The notes below the pieces were generated by a model that was not told where the DNA came from, made no database searches, and saw only the letters and a program-made list of their open reading frames with translations. This document shows positions 43,030 through 53,559 of a DNA stretch of 64,000 bases, in pieces (the stretch's first letter is position 1; each line of letters begins with the position of its first letter). Both the position numbers and the translations under genes were made by a program. This stretch comes from Micrasema longulum (Eukaryota; Arthropoda; Insecta; Trichoptera; Brachycentridae), in the NCBI GenBank assembly GCA_022494885.1, contig JAGVSM010005038.1, positions 59,609-123,608 on the forward strand. Direction: 5' to 3'.

Positions 43030-43570
43030 ATATTTTTCTTAAATTTTTGAGGGATGCGCCACAGTTTGTATGGACGAAACGCGACTAGTACTAACATAGT
43101 TCATATTGTAATTAGTTATCTGGTGATAGAAATTACGTACTCCACAGGATATAATATACATAGAGCTCAGATGCATTTGGCGCTTAGCTTTATGGTAAAA
43201 TCCTCATGGACCAATATGAATATCTTACGCAATACAAAAATCACGTATTTTCATTTTAAAAGGTCGCTTATAGTAACTGAAAACCATATGCGTCAAATGC
43301 GTGAGAAATATAATTTCGAAGAATAAAAGAAATTATTTTTGTATAAACCTACCCCTCCTAGGACCATACGCAGTTTTTTGGGAGGCAATTAAAAATGTAG
43401 CCTCACGTCTTTACTAGTTACTACGTCTCTATGACATAATACTTAGTTAAATTAAAAACAGTAGCTTTCAAGTGTAACAGTATAATGGCTCTTGTAATGT
43501 CTTATAAATAATAAATGAATAAACAACATCTTTGTATCTAGTGGACGTCGATAATTCTTCTCTGTGTGTG
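43030..43570. other. AT-rich DNA, no gene supported
   Basis: A 90-codon + strand open frame (43054-43326) has no start, splice or similarity support. Nothing else is recognised. Confidence 0.4.
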
Positions 43571-43578
43571 ACCACATC

Positions 43579-43737
43579 GCCACATGACAACAGGCCAGGG
43601 AGCCCAATTACAGTGGTAAATTACATCAAAGAGACTTGAGAAAAATCACAATATTTTTTTGTGTTTTCACCAGGAATCGCACCCGAAACCTTCCGTGTGT
43701 GAGTCAAGCGTCTTAACCGCTACACCACGGAGGCCAC
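43579..43737 (-). mobile_element. SINE1 copy
   Basis: On the - strand: GGCCTCCGTGGTGTAGCGGT, then GAAGGTTTCGGGTGCGATTC (B box with a G in place of T), then TCAAGTCTCTTTGATGTAAT with a short deletion, and GGGCTCCCTGGCCTGTTGT. Confidence 0.85.
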
Positions 43738-43739
43738 CG

Positions 43740-44410
43740 AGTTTTAACACTAGAATATTTTACAGTCCCAGGTGCAAAGGGTGAAACACGGAGACGTTAC
43801 TATAAAATCATAGTGGAGAATTAAAAAAATAAAATCTTTTGAAACGTACTTACCAATATTCTTCACTGCGTATTTTATGGATCTCAATTAGATCATTTCC
43901 TTAAATTCCTTATAATTTCTTCCCATTTATTTATTTTTACTGGTAATGGCTTAAATCAGGAGTCAATGCACATTAAACATCTTCACACTTGACATGCTCG
44001 TCATGTGACAATTTCGACCTTCAACTCGTCAAATAGACAGGTAGAATATGCTCACATAAATCAAGGTAAATTTATTATTTCATTTAATAAAAGGGTATAA
44101 TATAAGGTCGGGTGATTGTGAAATGTAAGTGGAGAAATGGACATCTGATAACAGACGTCCATCAAATCGTTCGGACTACATGTTTGTTTCCTCCTGGAAC
44201 CCTCAAAAAACGTGCTGGTCAATTGCTTTTCGTTTCTTCGCGTACTTTACACCGGAAGCAAGTGATTTTTTGTTGCCACCGTTCGAATGCGGCAATCCCG
44301 TTTTTTTGCAACAAAATTTTAAGTGTTGTCAAGTAGCGAGGCTTATTGAACTAAAGTTCCTACGCGTCTAAATTAACTCGTTACAGTTCTTATATTTTTA
44401 TTAATATGGT
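43740..44410. other. Unassigned DNA with a repeated segment
   Basis: 43871-43941 (GATCTCAATTAGATCATTTC; TTAAATTCCTTATAATTTCT) matches 22514-22584 inside Helitron copy 1. At 44112-44371 two + strand frames are open together over GC-richer DNA, without splice support. Not called as a gene. Confidence 0.35.
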
Positions 44411-44415
44411 TATAC

Positions 44416-45096
44416 TCGTTTATATAATTCTTCTGTTTGCGTGTATTTCACTGAACTCCTCCTAAAAAGCTAAACCGATTTTTTTGAAATTTATTGTGTG
44501 TCTTTGAGCAAGTCTTTAGATGATATTTAAATTTATTTCAGCAGAGAGGAAAAACATTTTTAAGAAGCGAATTAGAATATTGTTTTCAGGCGTTGCCTAG
44601 TAGGTGATTTGGTTCAGCCGGATGAATCTCACCCACGTGATAAAGGTTTCAGCTCTTCTACTTCACAAAAGTCAACAGATGCAAGAGTTAAGGAAATGTA
44701 CAAACATGGACAGAATGGTGAATGTTACACAGTGTGGAAAGTGGCCACTTAAACCAGCCAATGACAGGTCATAAGCCTTGTTAATGCCTAGACGTCCATA
44801 TTCCCTTTTTAAAAATATTTTTCCTCTCTGTTAAAATAAATTTAAATATGAATAACTCCCTAGGGAGGAAATCCAGCCAGTTTGCAATCATTTGGATATA
44901 CTCAAACATTGTTGAGTCTCTAGATGGTTTAAATTCACTATTGGATCCGATAGGTGGCATTGCGATCTCAATGCCAAATATCACTTAGTATATAGTTTAT
45001 CGAAAATTCTAATTTTTCAAGATTTTGCGTTTGCTAAACCAGCTAATAGCAGGCAAGCCAACTTTTGAGCAGGACAACGTCTGTCGGGTTCGATGG
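44416..45096 (+). mobile_element. Non-autonomous Helitron, copy 2, interrupted
   Basis: The 5' block TCGTTTATATAATTCTTCTG with GAACTCCTCCTAAAAAGCTA and the 3' block GAGCAGGACAACGTCTGTCG match copy 1 (22225-22918). Here the CTAG terminus has decayed to GATGG. GACAACGTCTGTC can form the short 3' stem. An F5 copy occupies about 44555-44935. No Rep/helicase coding. Confidence 0.8.
44555..44935 (+). repeat. Repeat family F5, long copy nested in the Helitron
   Basis: Order: CAGGCGTTGCCTAGTAGGTG, TTCAGCCGGATGAATCTCAC, CTTCACAAAAGTCAACAGAT, ACAGAATGGTGAATGTTACA, GTGGCCACTTAAACCAGCCA, CCTAGACGTCCATATTCCC, AACTCCCTAGGGAGGAAATC, CATTTGGATATACTCAAAC and ATTGTTGA. Just upstream, 44535-44560 holds an inverted piece of the same family (GCAGAGAGGAAAAACATTTT). 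It is the longest collinear F5 copy here. Confidence 0.8.
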
Positions 45097-45099
45097 TAT

Positions 45100-45655
45100 A
45101 TTATGTATGATTAGATTAACAGTTTGTTTTTTTTCAATAAACTCTAGTATTGTTAACAAATTTCTACTTATATTTTATGTAAAAATCCCAAATAAAATTT
45201 CAAAAATAAAAAAAAAAGTATTTTTTCTTAAAACAGCGGTATCGTAGTTTAGTTTTTTTTTACCAACAAAATGTTCAATAGCGTGTGTTAATTCAAAGTA
45301 AATAATGTCGCGTAACATTATACCTACATAAAATATAGTGTTATGATCACACATTCCACTAGCTCATTCCGAACAGAAGTTCTTAGACATTCCACTTAGA
45401 CATTCCTGGATGGGGTGAACTGACGCCCAAAGGAAACATTCTAATTAGGGATATATTCCAATTATTACCGCCATTGTAATTACGTAATATCACAACCACA
45501 GGACGATTTTGCATCCTATAATAATTATTATTAGTATAATTTAATTACCTCTGTCGAACGAAAAGACAATGTACACACAAGTAATAGTGATTTCTTCGTC
45601 GGACTCTCGCCACATTAACAAGTAATTATCATATTAAAATACACTGTTATCTTTT
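45100..45655. other. AT-rich DNA, nothing recognised
   Basis: A repeated ACATTCCACTTAG/ACATTCCACTAG phrase lies at 45350-45405. No exon or family otherwise. Confidence 0.4.
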
Positions 45656-45659
45656 ATCA

Positions 45660-45850
45660 TCACCGCAGTTTACATAACCATTTCACTATCCTTTCCCAAA
45701 GATGCATAGGACACTGCATTGTTACCCCAAATGCAGCGAATTTAGATAATCTATTTCAATCTTAGACAAGGTGCGCTTCACGATCCAGGTTTCAGATACG
45801 TATATGGGCCTGGAGACAGTGAAGTGTTGCAGAAACAAGCATTTAATAAA
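45660..45850 (-). mobile_element. SINE4 3' fragment
   Basis: AAGATGCATAGGACACTGCA, AATGCAGCGAATTTAGATAA, then CACGATCCAGGTTTCAG and a GAAGTGTTGCAGAAACAAGC piece match the SINE4 body. It stops where the F5 copy begins. Confidence 0.7.
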
Positions 45851-46209
45851 TATTAAAATTTGTTGCAACAGAGAGGGAAATCATTTTTGAGAAGGGGATA
45901 TGGAAGTCTAGGCATTTACAGGTCTTATGACCTGCAATTAACTGGTTCAAGTGGCCACTTTACACACTATGTAACATTCACCATTCTGCCTGTGTTTGAA
46001 TACCCACATTTCCTCAACTCTTCCATCTATTGACTTTTGTGAAGTAAGAGCTGAAACATTTATCATGTGGGTGAGATTCATCTGGCTGAACCAATTCACC
46101 TACTAGGCAACGCCTGAAAACAATTTTCCAATTTTAATACTTCTTCTTTTACCAGGTAGTTAATTCAACAATGTTTTGAGTATGTCCAAATACTTGCAGA
46201 CTAGCTGTT
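45851..46209 (-). repeat. Repeat family F5, copy with candidate TSD
   Basis: It is the reverse orientation of the 44555 copy: TTGTTGCAACAGAGAGGGAA, TCTAGGCATTTACAGGTCTT, AAGTGGCCACTTTACACACT, CATCTGGCTGAACCAATTCA, CTAGGCAACGCCTGAAAACA, then CAACAATGTTTTGAGTATGT and GCAGACTAGCTG. ATTTAATAAA occurs at 45841-45850 and 46210-46219. This may be a 10-bp target duplication, but AT-richness makes it weak. Confidence 0.75.
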
Positions 46210-46409
46210 ATTTAATAAAACAAAAAATACCTTTTAAAGGACCACAGAGTTAATGTAATTTTTTAATAGCGTTTTTGGATGATTTCATATATTATTTTCC
46301 AATGTTTGTGTAACAAAATAAAATAAAGTTTTTATTTTTATTTTTATTTAATACCAAAAAAAATATTTACCTTTTATATTTTCAAATAAAGCGTATGTAC
46401 GATTATCAT

Positions 46410-47390
46410 TTGACGGAAAGCTCGCTTAAGTAAGAAAACGCACGATTTTAGTTGTTTTTGTAATTTATTTTTTAACATAGCCTCCTTTCAGGGCAATACA
46501 CATTTCAATACGACTTTCCAACTTCTTCATTCCTTTCGAATATGAATTTTGCGTCCAAACGGTCCAAAAATGCTGCGTAGTAATCTCCAGCTACTATATT
46601 ACACCTTTGCTAGAAATCAATAAGAGTAGTGCTTTTCGCATTCCAAAAAACAGTTGCCATCTCGGTTCAGGCTGATCAGGTTTTCTTAGCCTTCTTCGAT
46701 GGCCTTTTGTCGCGTTTTCTCCACTGTTTGGACTGTTCTTTCATCTCCGGCATGTAGTAATGGACCCACGTTTCATCAACAGTGACGAATCGATGGAAAA
46801 AATCCTTCATATCATATTTTATCTTCGCCAAAAGTTTCTCCGCAAACGCGGTACCAATCGCTCGGATAGCTTTTCTATTTCCAAATATTTGTGCATGATA
46901 GCTTGTACGCGCTCATTTGATATGTTTGCAGCCTCTGCTAGCTAATAAATTCTGATTCAACGGTTAGCCATATTTAAAATCATGGATTTTGTTGACGGTT
47001 TATGATGTAGTGACTATATTTGAGGGCCCTGGGTGGCCGCCATTAAAAACACTTGTCTGAGCACAAACAAATTCAACTTTTAACTAACAAAAAAAAACTT
47101 TTGCTTGCGACGGTGCAAACTCGCCATAAACAGCGTCCAGTTCGGCTTTGATTTCTACATTGTTTTTCCTTTTTTAAGAAGGAACTTAATTACTGAACGA
47201 TATTTGAATTTTTTAATTTTTCACAAAACTCATAAGCAATTGCTTATGACGGCCGTAAAAAACGAAACTAATTTCGTTTTTTTTTGCTTAATATTTTGAC
47301 AGACGTTGTGTGTTGGATGGCAGATCTCAAAACCAATATGGCGTTTGTTGTCACGTAACCCCATCTATCGATAGCTAGCTTTCCGTCAAC
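46410..47390 (-). mobile_element. Mariner-like transposon remnant, internally deleted
   Basis: TIRs TTGACGGAAAGCTCGCT (left) and AGCTAGCTTTCCGTCAA (right) bound about 980 bp. The - strand encodes the middle of a mariner transposase: VTVDETWVHYYMPEMKEQSK (first catalytic D), QWRKRDKRPSKKAKKT, EMATVFWNAKSTTLIDF and AGDYYAAFLDRLDAK, with stops. The second and third catalytic Asp regions are missing: sequence jumps from RLDAK to a short tail before the left TIR. Helix-turn-helix remains (NERVQAIMHKYLEIEK-like) lie upstream. TA duplications are not clear. Inactive. Confidence 0.8.
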
Positions 47391-47394
47391 CCTT

Positions 47395-48070
47395 CGGATT
47401 ATTCATAAAATTCTTGAATAAAGTGATGAGAAAAAAATATTACGGTGACAAAACAATACTTATAACTGTTTAAATTTGTTTGATCTGCTTAATTGTTATT
47501 GATTCTCATAAAAATATTCCAGAGAGTAGGCAAGTGCAGTTATACTGCGCTTTTGTTTTGATGTATTTTTACAAGTCCTTATCTTATATATATAAATCAA
47601 TTATAAATAACATTATATTCAAACGCATATACTATACATATTTTGGATTAGCAGTTATTCAGTCAGTCGCCAGTTTAAAGTTAAGCCCTAATAAATATCT
47701 AAGATTCCACGAAACAGTTCGGAAGATAATCCAAATATCTTGTCCAAGAATGTAGCGTGAGTATTGGCTATCGAAGTTGGGTAACTTACAAATATCTTCA
47801 CAGCTTCAGTGAGAAGGAATTCTCTATAAATATATACATGTCAATTTTACTATAACAAGCTTGTAAATGTATTAATTTATACTGAGATTAATATTTATAA
47901 TTAAATATATGTTTTCTTAAATAGTTGTCACAGCGCGATTCCAAAATAATTTCATTCTCACGTGATTAAAAAAAAAATACGATCATATATTTATACCTTA
48001 AATAATTAGTATTGAAAAAGGCAACTATTGATTTAAATGTGAATTTCCCGTACGAAAAAAAGGAAATGGT
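47395..48070. other. AT-rich DNA, no gene supported
   Basis: A 91-codon + strand frame (47480-47755) is rich in Ile/Tyr/Phe, as expected from AT-rich DNA. Not credited. Confidence 0.4.
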
Positions 48071-48076
48071 ATTAAA

Positions 48077-48327
48077 CCTGGGCCCTGATTACAATGGGAA
48101 GTTAACATTTATATTCAATTTATCTACAAAGTAAAATTAAGGTTTCAGTATGAAAAGCAGAATATGCATACAACTTTTTTCTTCTAAAAATGTTCAATTA
48201 TAGGTTACCGACAAAGATACTTTAAATGTTCATGCAAATATACTCATTTTCATACACACATATCGGTTTTTCTTTATAGATAGTCGAAGATAACTCAAGT
48301 AATATCCCATTGTAATCGGGGCCCTGG
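48077..48327. mobile_element. MITE with CCNGGGCCC termini
   Basis: CCTGGGCCCTGATTACAATG on the left and CATTGTAATCGGGGCCCTGG on the right give TIRs of about 23 bp. The 251-bp interior is AT-rich and non-coding. No clear target duplication. Superfamily unknown. Confidence 0.8.
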
Positions 48328-48329
48328 AA

Positions 48330-48785
48330 TAGTCGTGAAAAATGTAACCGACTATGTTATTTACTTGGTACATAAAATTATAAAATTAAGCAAATATTTC
48401 ATAACTAATTAAAAAAGCTTTTAAATTACTAACATCATACCAACCCAATAACATAAAATATTTTCATCACCCTTATTTTTTCTTATTTTTTATTTTATAT
48501 TATTTATACAACATATAGTCATTCATATGTAAAATTGATCATAGATGTAATTAAGTAAGGTATAAGATGTAACAAAAATTCCAAAATTGTAAAAATAAAT
48601 CGTCGTCAATGTTTTCTATGGAGTTATAGTGTTAAGAATAAACAAAAAAAATTCGAATGCACACATTGTATCATCCACACACATATATGCGCACATACAT
48701 ATACAAATTAAAAATAAATATTTTTGAAGAAATGACCCGCTAAGCCTCTATTTAAAGGCTTTTTAGCCAGTAGGAAAGAGGGAAT
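48330..48785. other. AT-rich DNA, nothing recognised
   Basis: It includes an ACACATATATGCGCACATACAT simple stretch near 48680-48705. No exon. Confidence 0.45.
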
Positions 48786-48789
48786 ATGG

Positions 48790-48940
48790 AAGGAGCTTAT
48801 GAAATATACACCACAACACCCAGACCAATTGATAAAAAATATTTTTTGGATTTTTTTTCTTGGAACTGGCGGGAATCGAACCCGTGACGCCTGTTTCACA
48901 GTTGGCCGTCTTACCAACTACGCCACGGCGCCTGCCATAT
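48790..48940 (-). mobile_element. SINE2 copy
   Basis: tRNA-derived. On the - strand: GGCGCCGTGGCGTAGTTGGT (A box), GTCACGGGTTCGATTCCCGC (B box), AGTTCCAAGAAAAAAAATCC, then GGTCTGGGTGTTGTGGTGTA and TTTCATAAGCTCCTTCC. The head differs from SINE1 but the body shares a TGGGTGTT.TG.G.TGTA phrase. Its good tRNA boxes could mislead tRNA finders; the body argues against a tRNA gene. Confidence 0.75.
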
Positions 48941-49082
48941 ATATACAAACGTACAAATGCATTTCATATTGTTGTACATACAAATATAAATATGTCATGT
49001 AAACCACACAGTTATGTACATTTAGCAACTATCCCCAAACTTCATGAAATAGTGATGAAGTTCAGCGCAACGGGAAATTGGA

Positions 49083-49350
49083 TATAAAAAAAGTTTTCTT
49101 ACGCGCACTAAAAATAAGAGCATTAAATTGTACGGCGAGGTTTCTCAAAAATGTTTGAAAAAATTCATAAAAACGATTTTGATAAAAATGAACTACTTTA
49201 AACAACGTCACTAGTTCTCCGAAATGAACCAATGACAAAGTATTGTGATACATTTCCGGTTATCGGGAAGCCAACCCACTAATCAGTACAACTTACCGTA
49301 GAGAACCTGTGACGTCAAAGGCGGAGTAATTTTGAAATCACCAAACTTTT
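49083..49350 (+). repeat. Repeat family F8, copy 3
   Basis: GTTTTCTTACGCGCACTAAA, AATAAGAGCATTAAATTGTA, GGCGAGGTTTCTCAAAAATG, CATTTCCGGTTATCGGGAAG and GTGACGTCAAAGGCGGAGTA. A perfect TGACGTCA lies at 49310-49317. Confidence 0.65.
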
Positions 49351-49524
49351 AACGTTCAGTTTAAAATGTGTACATTGCCACAGAGGTAATTATAATTTTT
49401 ACAGGTACGTCTAATAAACAAATTTGTCTAATACTAATTGTTTACGCAATTTTTCACTTACAATAAAACAGTTTGAAAATAGTGCTTATAATTATAATTT
49501 TTTGTTAGAATAATATGGAAATAT

Positions 49525-49805
49525 ATATATATATATATTTTAATTAATAGGGGTCTTAGTAATACTGTCAAATCATAAAAAACTTTTTTTACTACTTATT
49601 AGCAGCATGAAAAATATTTATAATTTTAGATCCCGCGAAAACGGTTATTTGCATTGGCCGCGCCCCTAATATGTCACGATTCGGTTAAATTGAACATTGT
49701 TTGTAACCGTTTAAATTGAAATAGAACGTCGTCAAGAATGTTGACGTCACTTTTGTCAAGACCAAACATGTCGCGTTTTTGTAGACATTTTTTTACAATT
49801 TAGTT
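49525..49805 (-). repeat. Repeat family F7, copy 2
   Basis: Reverse complement of the 2472-2790 layout: ACGCGACATGTTTGGTCTTG, AAGTGACGTCAACATTCTTG, GACGACGTTC, TATTAGGGGCGCGGCCAATG, and a GACAGTATTACTAAGACCCC end. TGACGTCA lies at 49742-49749. Confidence 0.7.
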
Positions 49806-50239
49806 TTTAAAATTTTGAATGAAAACATTTCTCCACAATATACTCGTACATATTGATTTTTAAAATATAATTAATTTTAAAAATCCATTTTACATGTTTT
49901 TATCGGTATTCGTAGTATGTGATATTTCCCTATTGTCTCATTACATTATAGGTGTTTTCTAATTAACATTTAACTTCAGGCGTAGTGTTCTGACACCCCG
50001 TTGCATTGTGGCATGCACTCACCTGCGCCAGTATTATTAGCGGGAAGTTAGCAGTAAGGAGTTGACGGTACAAGAAGTTGGAAGGTGTCGGATGTCGGTC
50101 GTATATAAGTAATTCAGACTACCAATCCGTGTAATGACCTGTCACTTGCTACAGACTCAGGTGCTTTAAGACAAGATTCTTGAATTTTATTATTATCTAC
50201 GTTTAGTACAATTTACAGTCAAATTCGTTGACTATGTAT

Positions 50240-50820
50240 TAGGGTCAAAGCACCAGTAAATGACCATTGGTTAATAAAACACAATAAAATAAGAATTGCT
50301 ACATGTGTCCAGTCAAAAAACTTTTAGCACTAAAAACTATGACAGAAGCAGTAGGCGGACACATCTTTTAGTAAGAAAAAAATCTATCAGTTTTGAACTG
50401 TGAGTTGTCAAAAGGTAATAGTGCGTCTTCCCGTTATTGTTCTGAGATTGATAGTGTTTTTACAAGGAAAGGTATGGAAAGTGTTTTATTTGATGCTATT
50501 TCTTATGCAATTCTTTGAATATATCCATATTCTAATGTGTTAGGGTGTTTTATAATGTTATGAAGTAACTAATTCTGAGTATTACTTTTACTGGGGTAGG
50601 CAGTGGTCATTCACTGGTGATTCAGCTATTTTTTTAGAGTAATATTGATTATAATTATAATACTCATATTTCTATAAAAAATTAAAAGTACTTAGAAAAA
50701 TAAACGTGTTTTTATTGTTTTCCTTTATTTTGTACGCTTAAATAATGAAACTTATACCTTTAATGTAGATTTCACTAAAAACTGAACCTTAAACGGCCAT
50801 TCATTGGTGCTTTGACCCTA
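50240..50820. mobile_element. TIR element with AGGGTCAAAGCACC ends
   Basis: TIRs TAGGGTCAAAGCACCAGTAA (left) and CATTGGTGCTTTGACCCTA (right) match over about 25 bp. It is 581 bp and non-coding. A subterminal copy of the TIR motif, GGTCATTCACTGGTG, lies near 50606. The flanks could give a 2-3 bp TA/TAT duplication. Superfamily not settled. Confidence 0.8.
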
Positions 50821-50884
50821 TATAAATATCAGATTAAATATAAACTCCCAAAGGTTAGGAAGGTGACTATATGTATAAAAATTA

Positions 50885-51125
50885 TCGTCATAATACCTTG
50901 TCCGCTCTCGGAGGCGCAAAGGGCACTGCATTATAAAATAAAGTACTGCGTATCTCGATCAACTGTTACTGGAAGGTAAGGTGATTAGTCTTTCACTTCA
51001 GGTTTCAATCCTGGGGCAATTTAACACTTCGGTGGAAAACCATCGTAAAAAACAAATATTTCATCTCAACCTTCCCGAAAATCGAACCCTTAAGCATGGT
51101 AGGCGAACCCGCAAACCACTATACT
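50885..51125 (-). mobile_element. SINE4 copy
   Basis: GGAGGCGCAAAGGGCACTGC, GTACTGCGTATCTCGATCAA, GAAGGTAAGGTGATTAGTCT, TTCACTTCAGGTTTCAATCC, then AAATCGAACCCTTAAGCATG (B box) and ACCACTATACTAAGAGGCGG (A box). Nearly full length. Confidence 0.85.
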
Positions 51126-51299
51126 AAGAGGCGGATTCATCTCCACTAGATTTCTTTAAAGCAGCCGTCGAGTCGAAAGCACTCGTCCAGGGTTCTTGTT
51201 TTTCTCACAGAACTGTATTCTCAATCCGCCTGGACGCAGGGAATACAAAAAAGTCGTGTCAAATTTTAGACCAAATAAGATGAAATAAAAATATATCAC

Positions 51300-51535
51300 G
51301 ATAGTTAGAGCGTTTGCCAATTGTGCAAGTGGTCTCGGGTTCGATTTCAGCTATGGATGAAATTAAATATTTATTTAAAAAGGTATTTTTACACTCGAAT
51401 ATTTCAGTCTCTGGACCGTAAGACTAATTATTTTGCTTTCATGTAACAAAAATGAACAAGATACCATACGGTTGGTGTAAAAATGCAGTGCCCTATGCGC
51501 CATTAGGTGCGGAAAGGGAACAATGATGATTATTT
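51300..51535 (+). mobile_element. SINE4 copy, + strand
   Basis: GTGGTCTCGGGTTCGATTTC (B box), AAATTAAATATTTATTTAAA, TTTCAGTCTCTGGACCGTAA, CATGTAACAAAAATGAACAA, then CAGTGCCCTATGCGCCATTA and GGTGCGGAAAGGGAACAATG with a GATGATT tail. It lies inverted 175 bp from the previous copy. Confidence 0.85.
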
Positions 51536-51595
51536 GAAATCGCAACCCGGCACTGCGTTTCCGTATTACGTTTTTATCCCTTTTTAAAAACATTT

Positions 51596-51965
51596 TCTTC
51601 TATTGTTCCGTTCTCCGATGGAGATTGGAATTATCGCAGCCATTCTCACTTTTTTGACGGCTGCCTTGAACAAGGACTAAGTGCTGCAATAGAACCAGTC
51701 TCGCAACTTCTTCAGCCGAGAGATGCGCCTTCTACCTGCCCTGCGTCTTCCTTCAATCCTTCCCTGTAGAATGACTTGTTAAATTTTTCTCCTCTCATTA
51801 CATGCATGCACAAAGTACTCAAGTTTTCTTTTATTTATGGTCTTCAGTATCTCTTTATCTTCTTTCATCTGTCAGAGAACGTCATCGTTTCGGACTCCTT
51901 GTACCTAGGAGATTTTCAATATCCCCAAGTAGCACTACATTTCAAAAATATAAATGCATGTATTT
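51596..51965 (-). mobile_element. LINE RT tail (KRKLEY...GRRRISRLK) fragment
   Basis: On the - strand, with frame changes: a degraded FEMWCY...LKISWVQ region, ILKTINKRKLEYFVHACNER, ILQGRIEGRRRAGRRRISRL, KKLRDWF and LFKAAVKKVRMAAIIPIS. This order (KRKLEYLGH...GK..GKRG.GRR..SWLKNLR.W...LFR.A..K...A.MIANI) is the standard end of an insect LINE polyprotein, a third family beside the GHVERM and WRPR types. Stops show that it is dead. The 88-codon + strand frame across it is a shadow. Confidence 0.8.
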
Positions 51966-51999
51966 TTTTTATTTCCTACCCATTTTTACGACGAAAATA

Positions 52000-52605
52000 C
52001 ATCTTACTACATCGAAAGGATTTAATGAATAAGTGTACATGATTGATATTTTGTTGATCACGTAAGTACTATTGAGTCACAATAATATTTTAATCACAGC
52101 TATCAGGCATCAATATCTCATTGTTCGTATCATAGAAATGATAGTTATTTATTAGATTCCATATGAAAAGATAAATATTTCTACACTTGTAGTGATAAAT
52201 TTTGTAATAATAGCAGATATATAGAGTAGACATAAGTTTGTTCTTACGTTTTAACTTTGGTGTTTCTACTCTTTAATATTGTATTTGAAAATAAACTCTT
52301 TTGGAATTTGTTCAAGGAGAGTAACTAGAAATTCATAGCATCTATTATTATGATTAATTGTCATACAATTTTACAACTGCGTCATTTGAATACCTACAAC
52401 GTTCTCATTATATGCTTTATCTAGACATCCATACAATTGGTATTTTTATAAAAACGTGATATAAAGATTATCATAAAACACTTATTTTCAGTAACAATAA
52501 ACGTTGTTGGAGTATGAATTCCCTGTACAGAATGGATCCTCGACATGAAATACGCTCGAATTACGTATAACAATGTTTTCTTCTCCTAACCCTTTGATTT
52601 AAGAC
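52000..52605. other. AT-rich DNA, nothing recognised
   Basis: No exon or repeat family seen. Confidence 0.5.
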
Positions 52606-52609
52606 AAGA

Positions 52610-52770
52610 GAGTGCGAATTGCTCCACACTTGATAACGACCCTCCCCTTTCTCCCTCAGCCCTCCGCCAACACCTGCCCACCCACCCTTAGCAGCACCAA
52701 CTGCTCCCCGCAGCCAGCTAAATTATTAATATTTTTTCAATACAAGACGCCCGAGAGATACAGAGCAAGG
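52610..52770. other. C-rich island
   Basis: CCCTCCCCTTTCTCCCTCAG, CCCGCAGCCAGC and neighbours give a + strand open frame (52612-52803, Pro/Ser/Thr-rich) that reflects composition. No splice or similarity support. Function unknown. Confidence 0.25.
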
Positions 52771-52774
52771 AGAG

Positions 52775-53520
52775 ATTTTATTATGACTTTCTTTCCACAG
52801 TAGGAACTTCTATAATACGTTTGTTACATTCGATTATACGTGAACAAATTTACAAACGATATTTTTTCAATAAGTAAAAAACATTTTCGATTTCATACAG
52901 AAAATTAATATTTAAAAAAAATAAATTAAACGCATTTATTTTTTATTTAATTTAAATATTAATATATTTTCATTAATATTTATATATTTTAATATTTATA
53001 CTTTATAATTGATATGTACATCCAATACACAAAAGATTCCGTATAAATACATCAATTTAATAGTATACGTATTTACCTATCTTACGGATGATTTTTTTTA
53101 AATATTGGAAATCCTTTAGCCTAGACTAGTTTGTGAGTTTTATAAAAATAATAATTTCATTTGTAAACTTATATAGGTACCAACGTTAGATTGAGTATAT
53201 TTTTACAACACCTCTGGACCTATTTCTGATATAAATATTTATTTTTAACCTTTCTGACCTGAATTAATTCCTTTGGATATAAAAAAAATACATTTTTATT
53301 ATGTCTGTATTTCATGAATTACTTGAATTTTTTTGTCATTTTTAATACTTTTTTATCTTTTATACTTAATGATATTAAAAAATATTTGAATATGATTTTT
53401 TATAAACGATGGGTCACAAACTGATAATCAACTGACAGAATTAATTCAAAGTTTGTTATTATCTAATTATACTATAACAATATAGGTTTATTTAATCAAA
53501 TTAATTTAATTTTACTAACG
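52775..53520. other. AT-rich DNA, nothing recognised
   Basis: Very AT-rich. No exon, repeat or structure seen. Confidence 0.5.
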
Positions 53521-53522
53521 GC

Positions 53523-53554
53523 TTTAATAAGGACTTCAGGAAGTCCTTATTAAA
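53523..53554. other. Perfect 14-bp stem-loop
   Basis: TTTAATAAGGACTT, loop CAGG, then AAGTCCTTATTAAA. All 14 pairs are perfect. It is too short for an animal pre-miRNA. It may be the tip of a lost element or a cruciform-forming site. Confidence 0.7.
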
Positions 53555-53559
53555 GGAAT

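Noticed and set aside
44112..44371. Overlapping 74- and 80-codon frames as a dual-coding gene
   Set aside because: No splice sites, start context or similarity. Two frames open together suggests chance or an old repeat.
50102..50109. TATA-box (TATATAAG) promoter
   Set aside because: The nearest initiator-like TCAGA is too close, and no exon follows.
51776..52042. Two overlapping + strand open frames
   Set aside because: Antisense to the LINE tail at 51596-51965.
53523..53554. miRNA precursor
   Set aside because: A 14-bp stem with a 4-nt loop is too short for an animal pre-miRNA hairpin.
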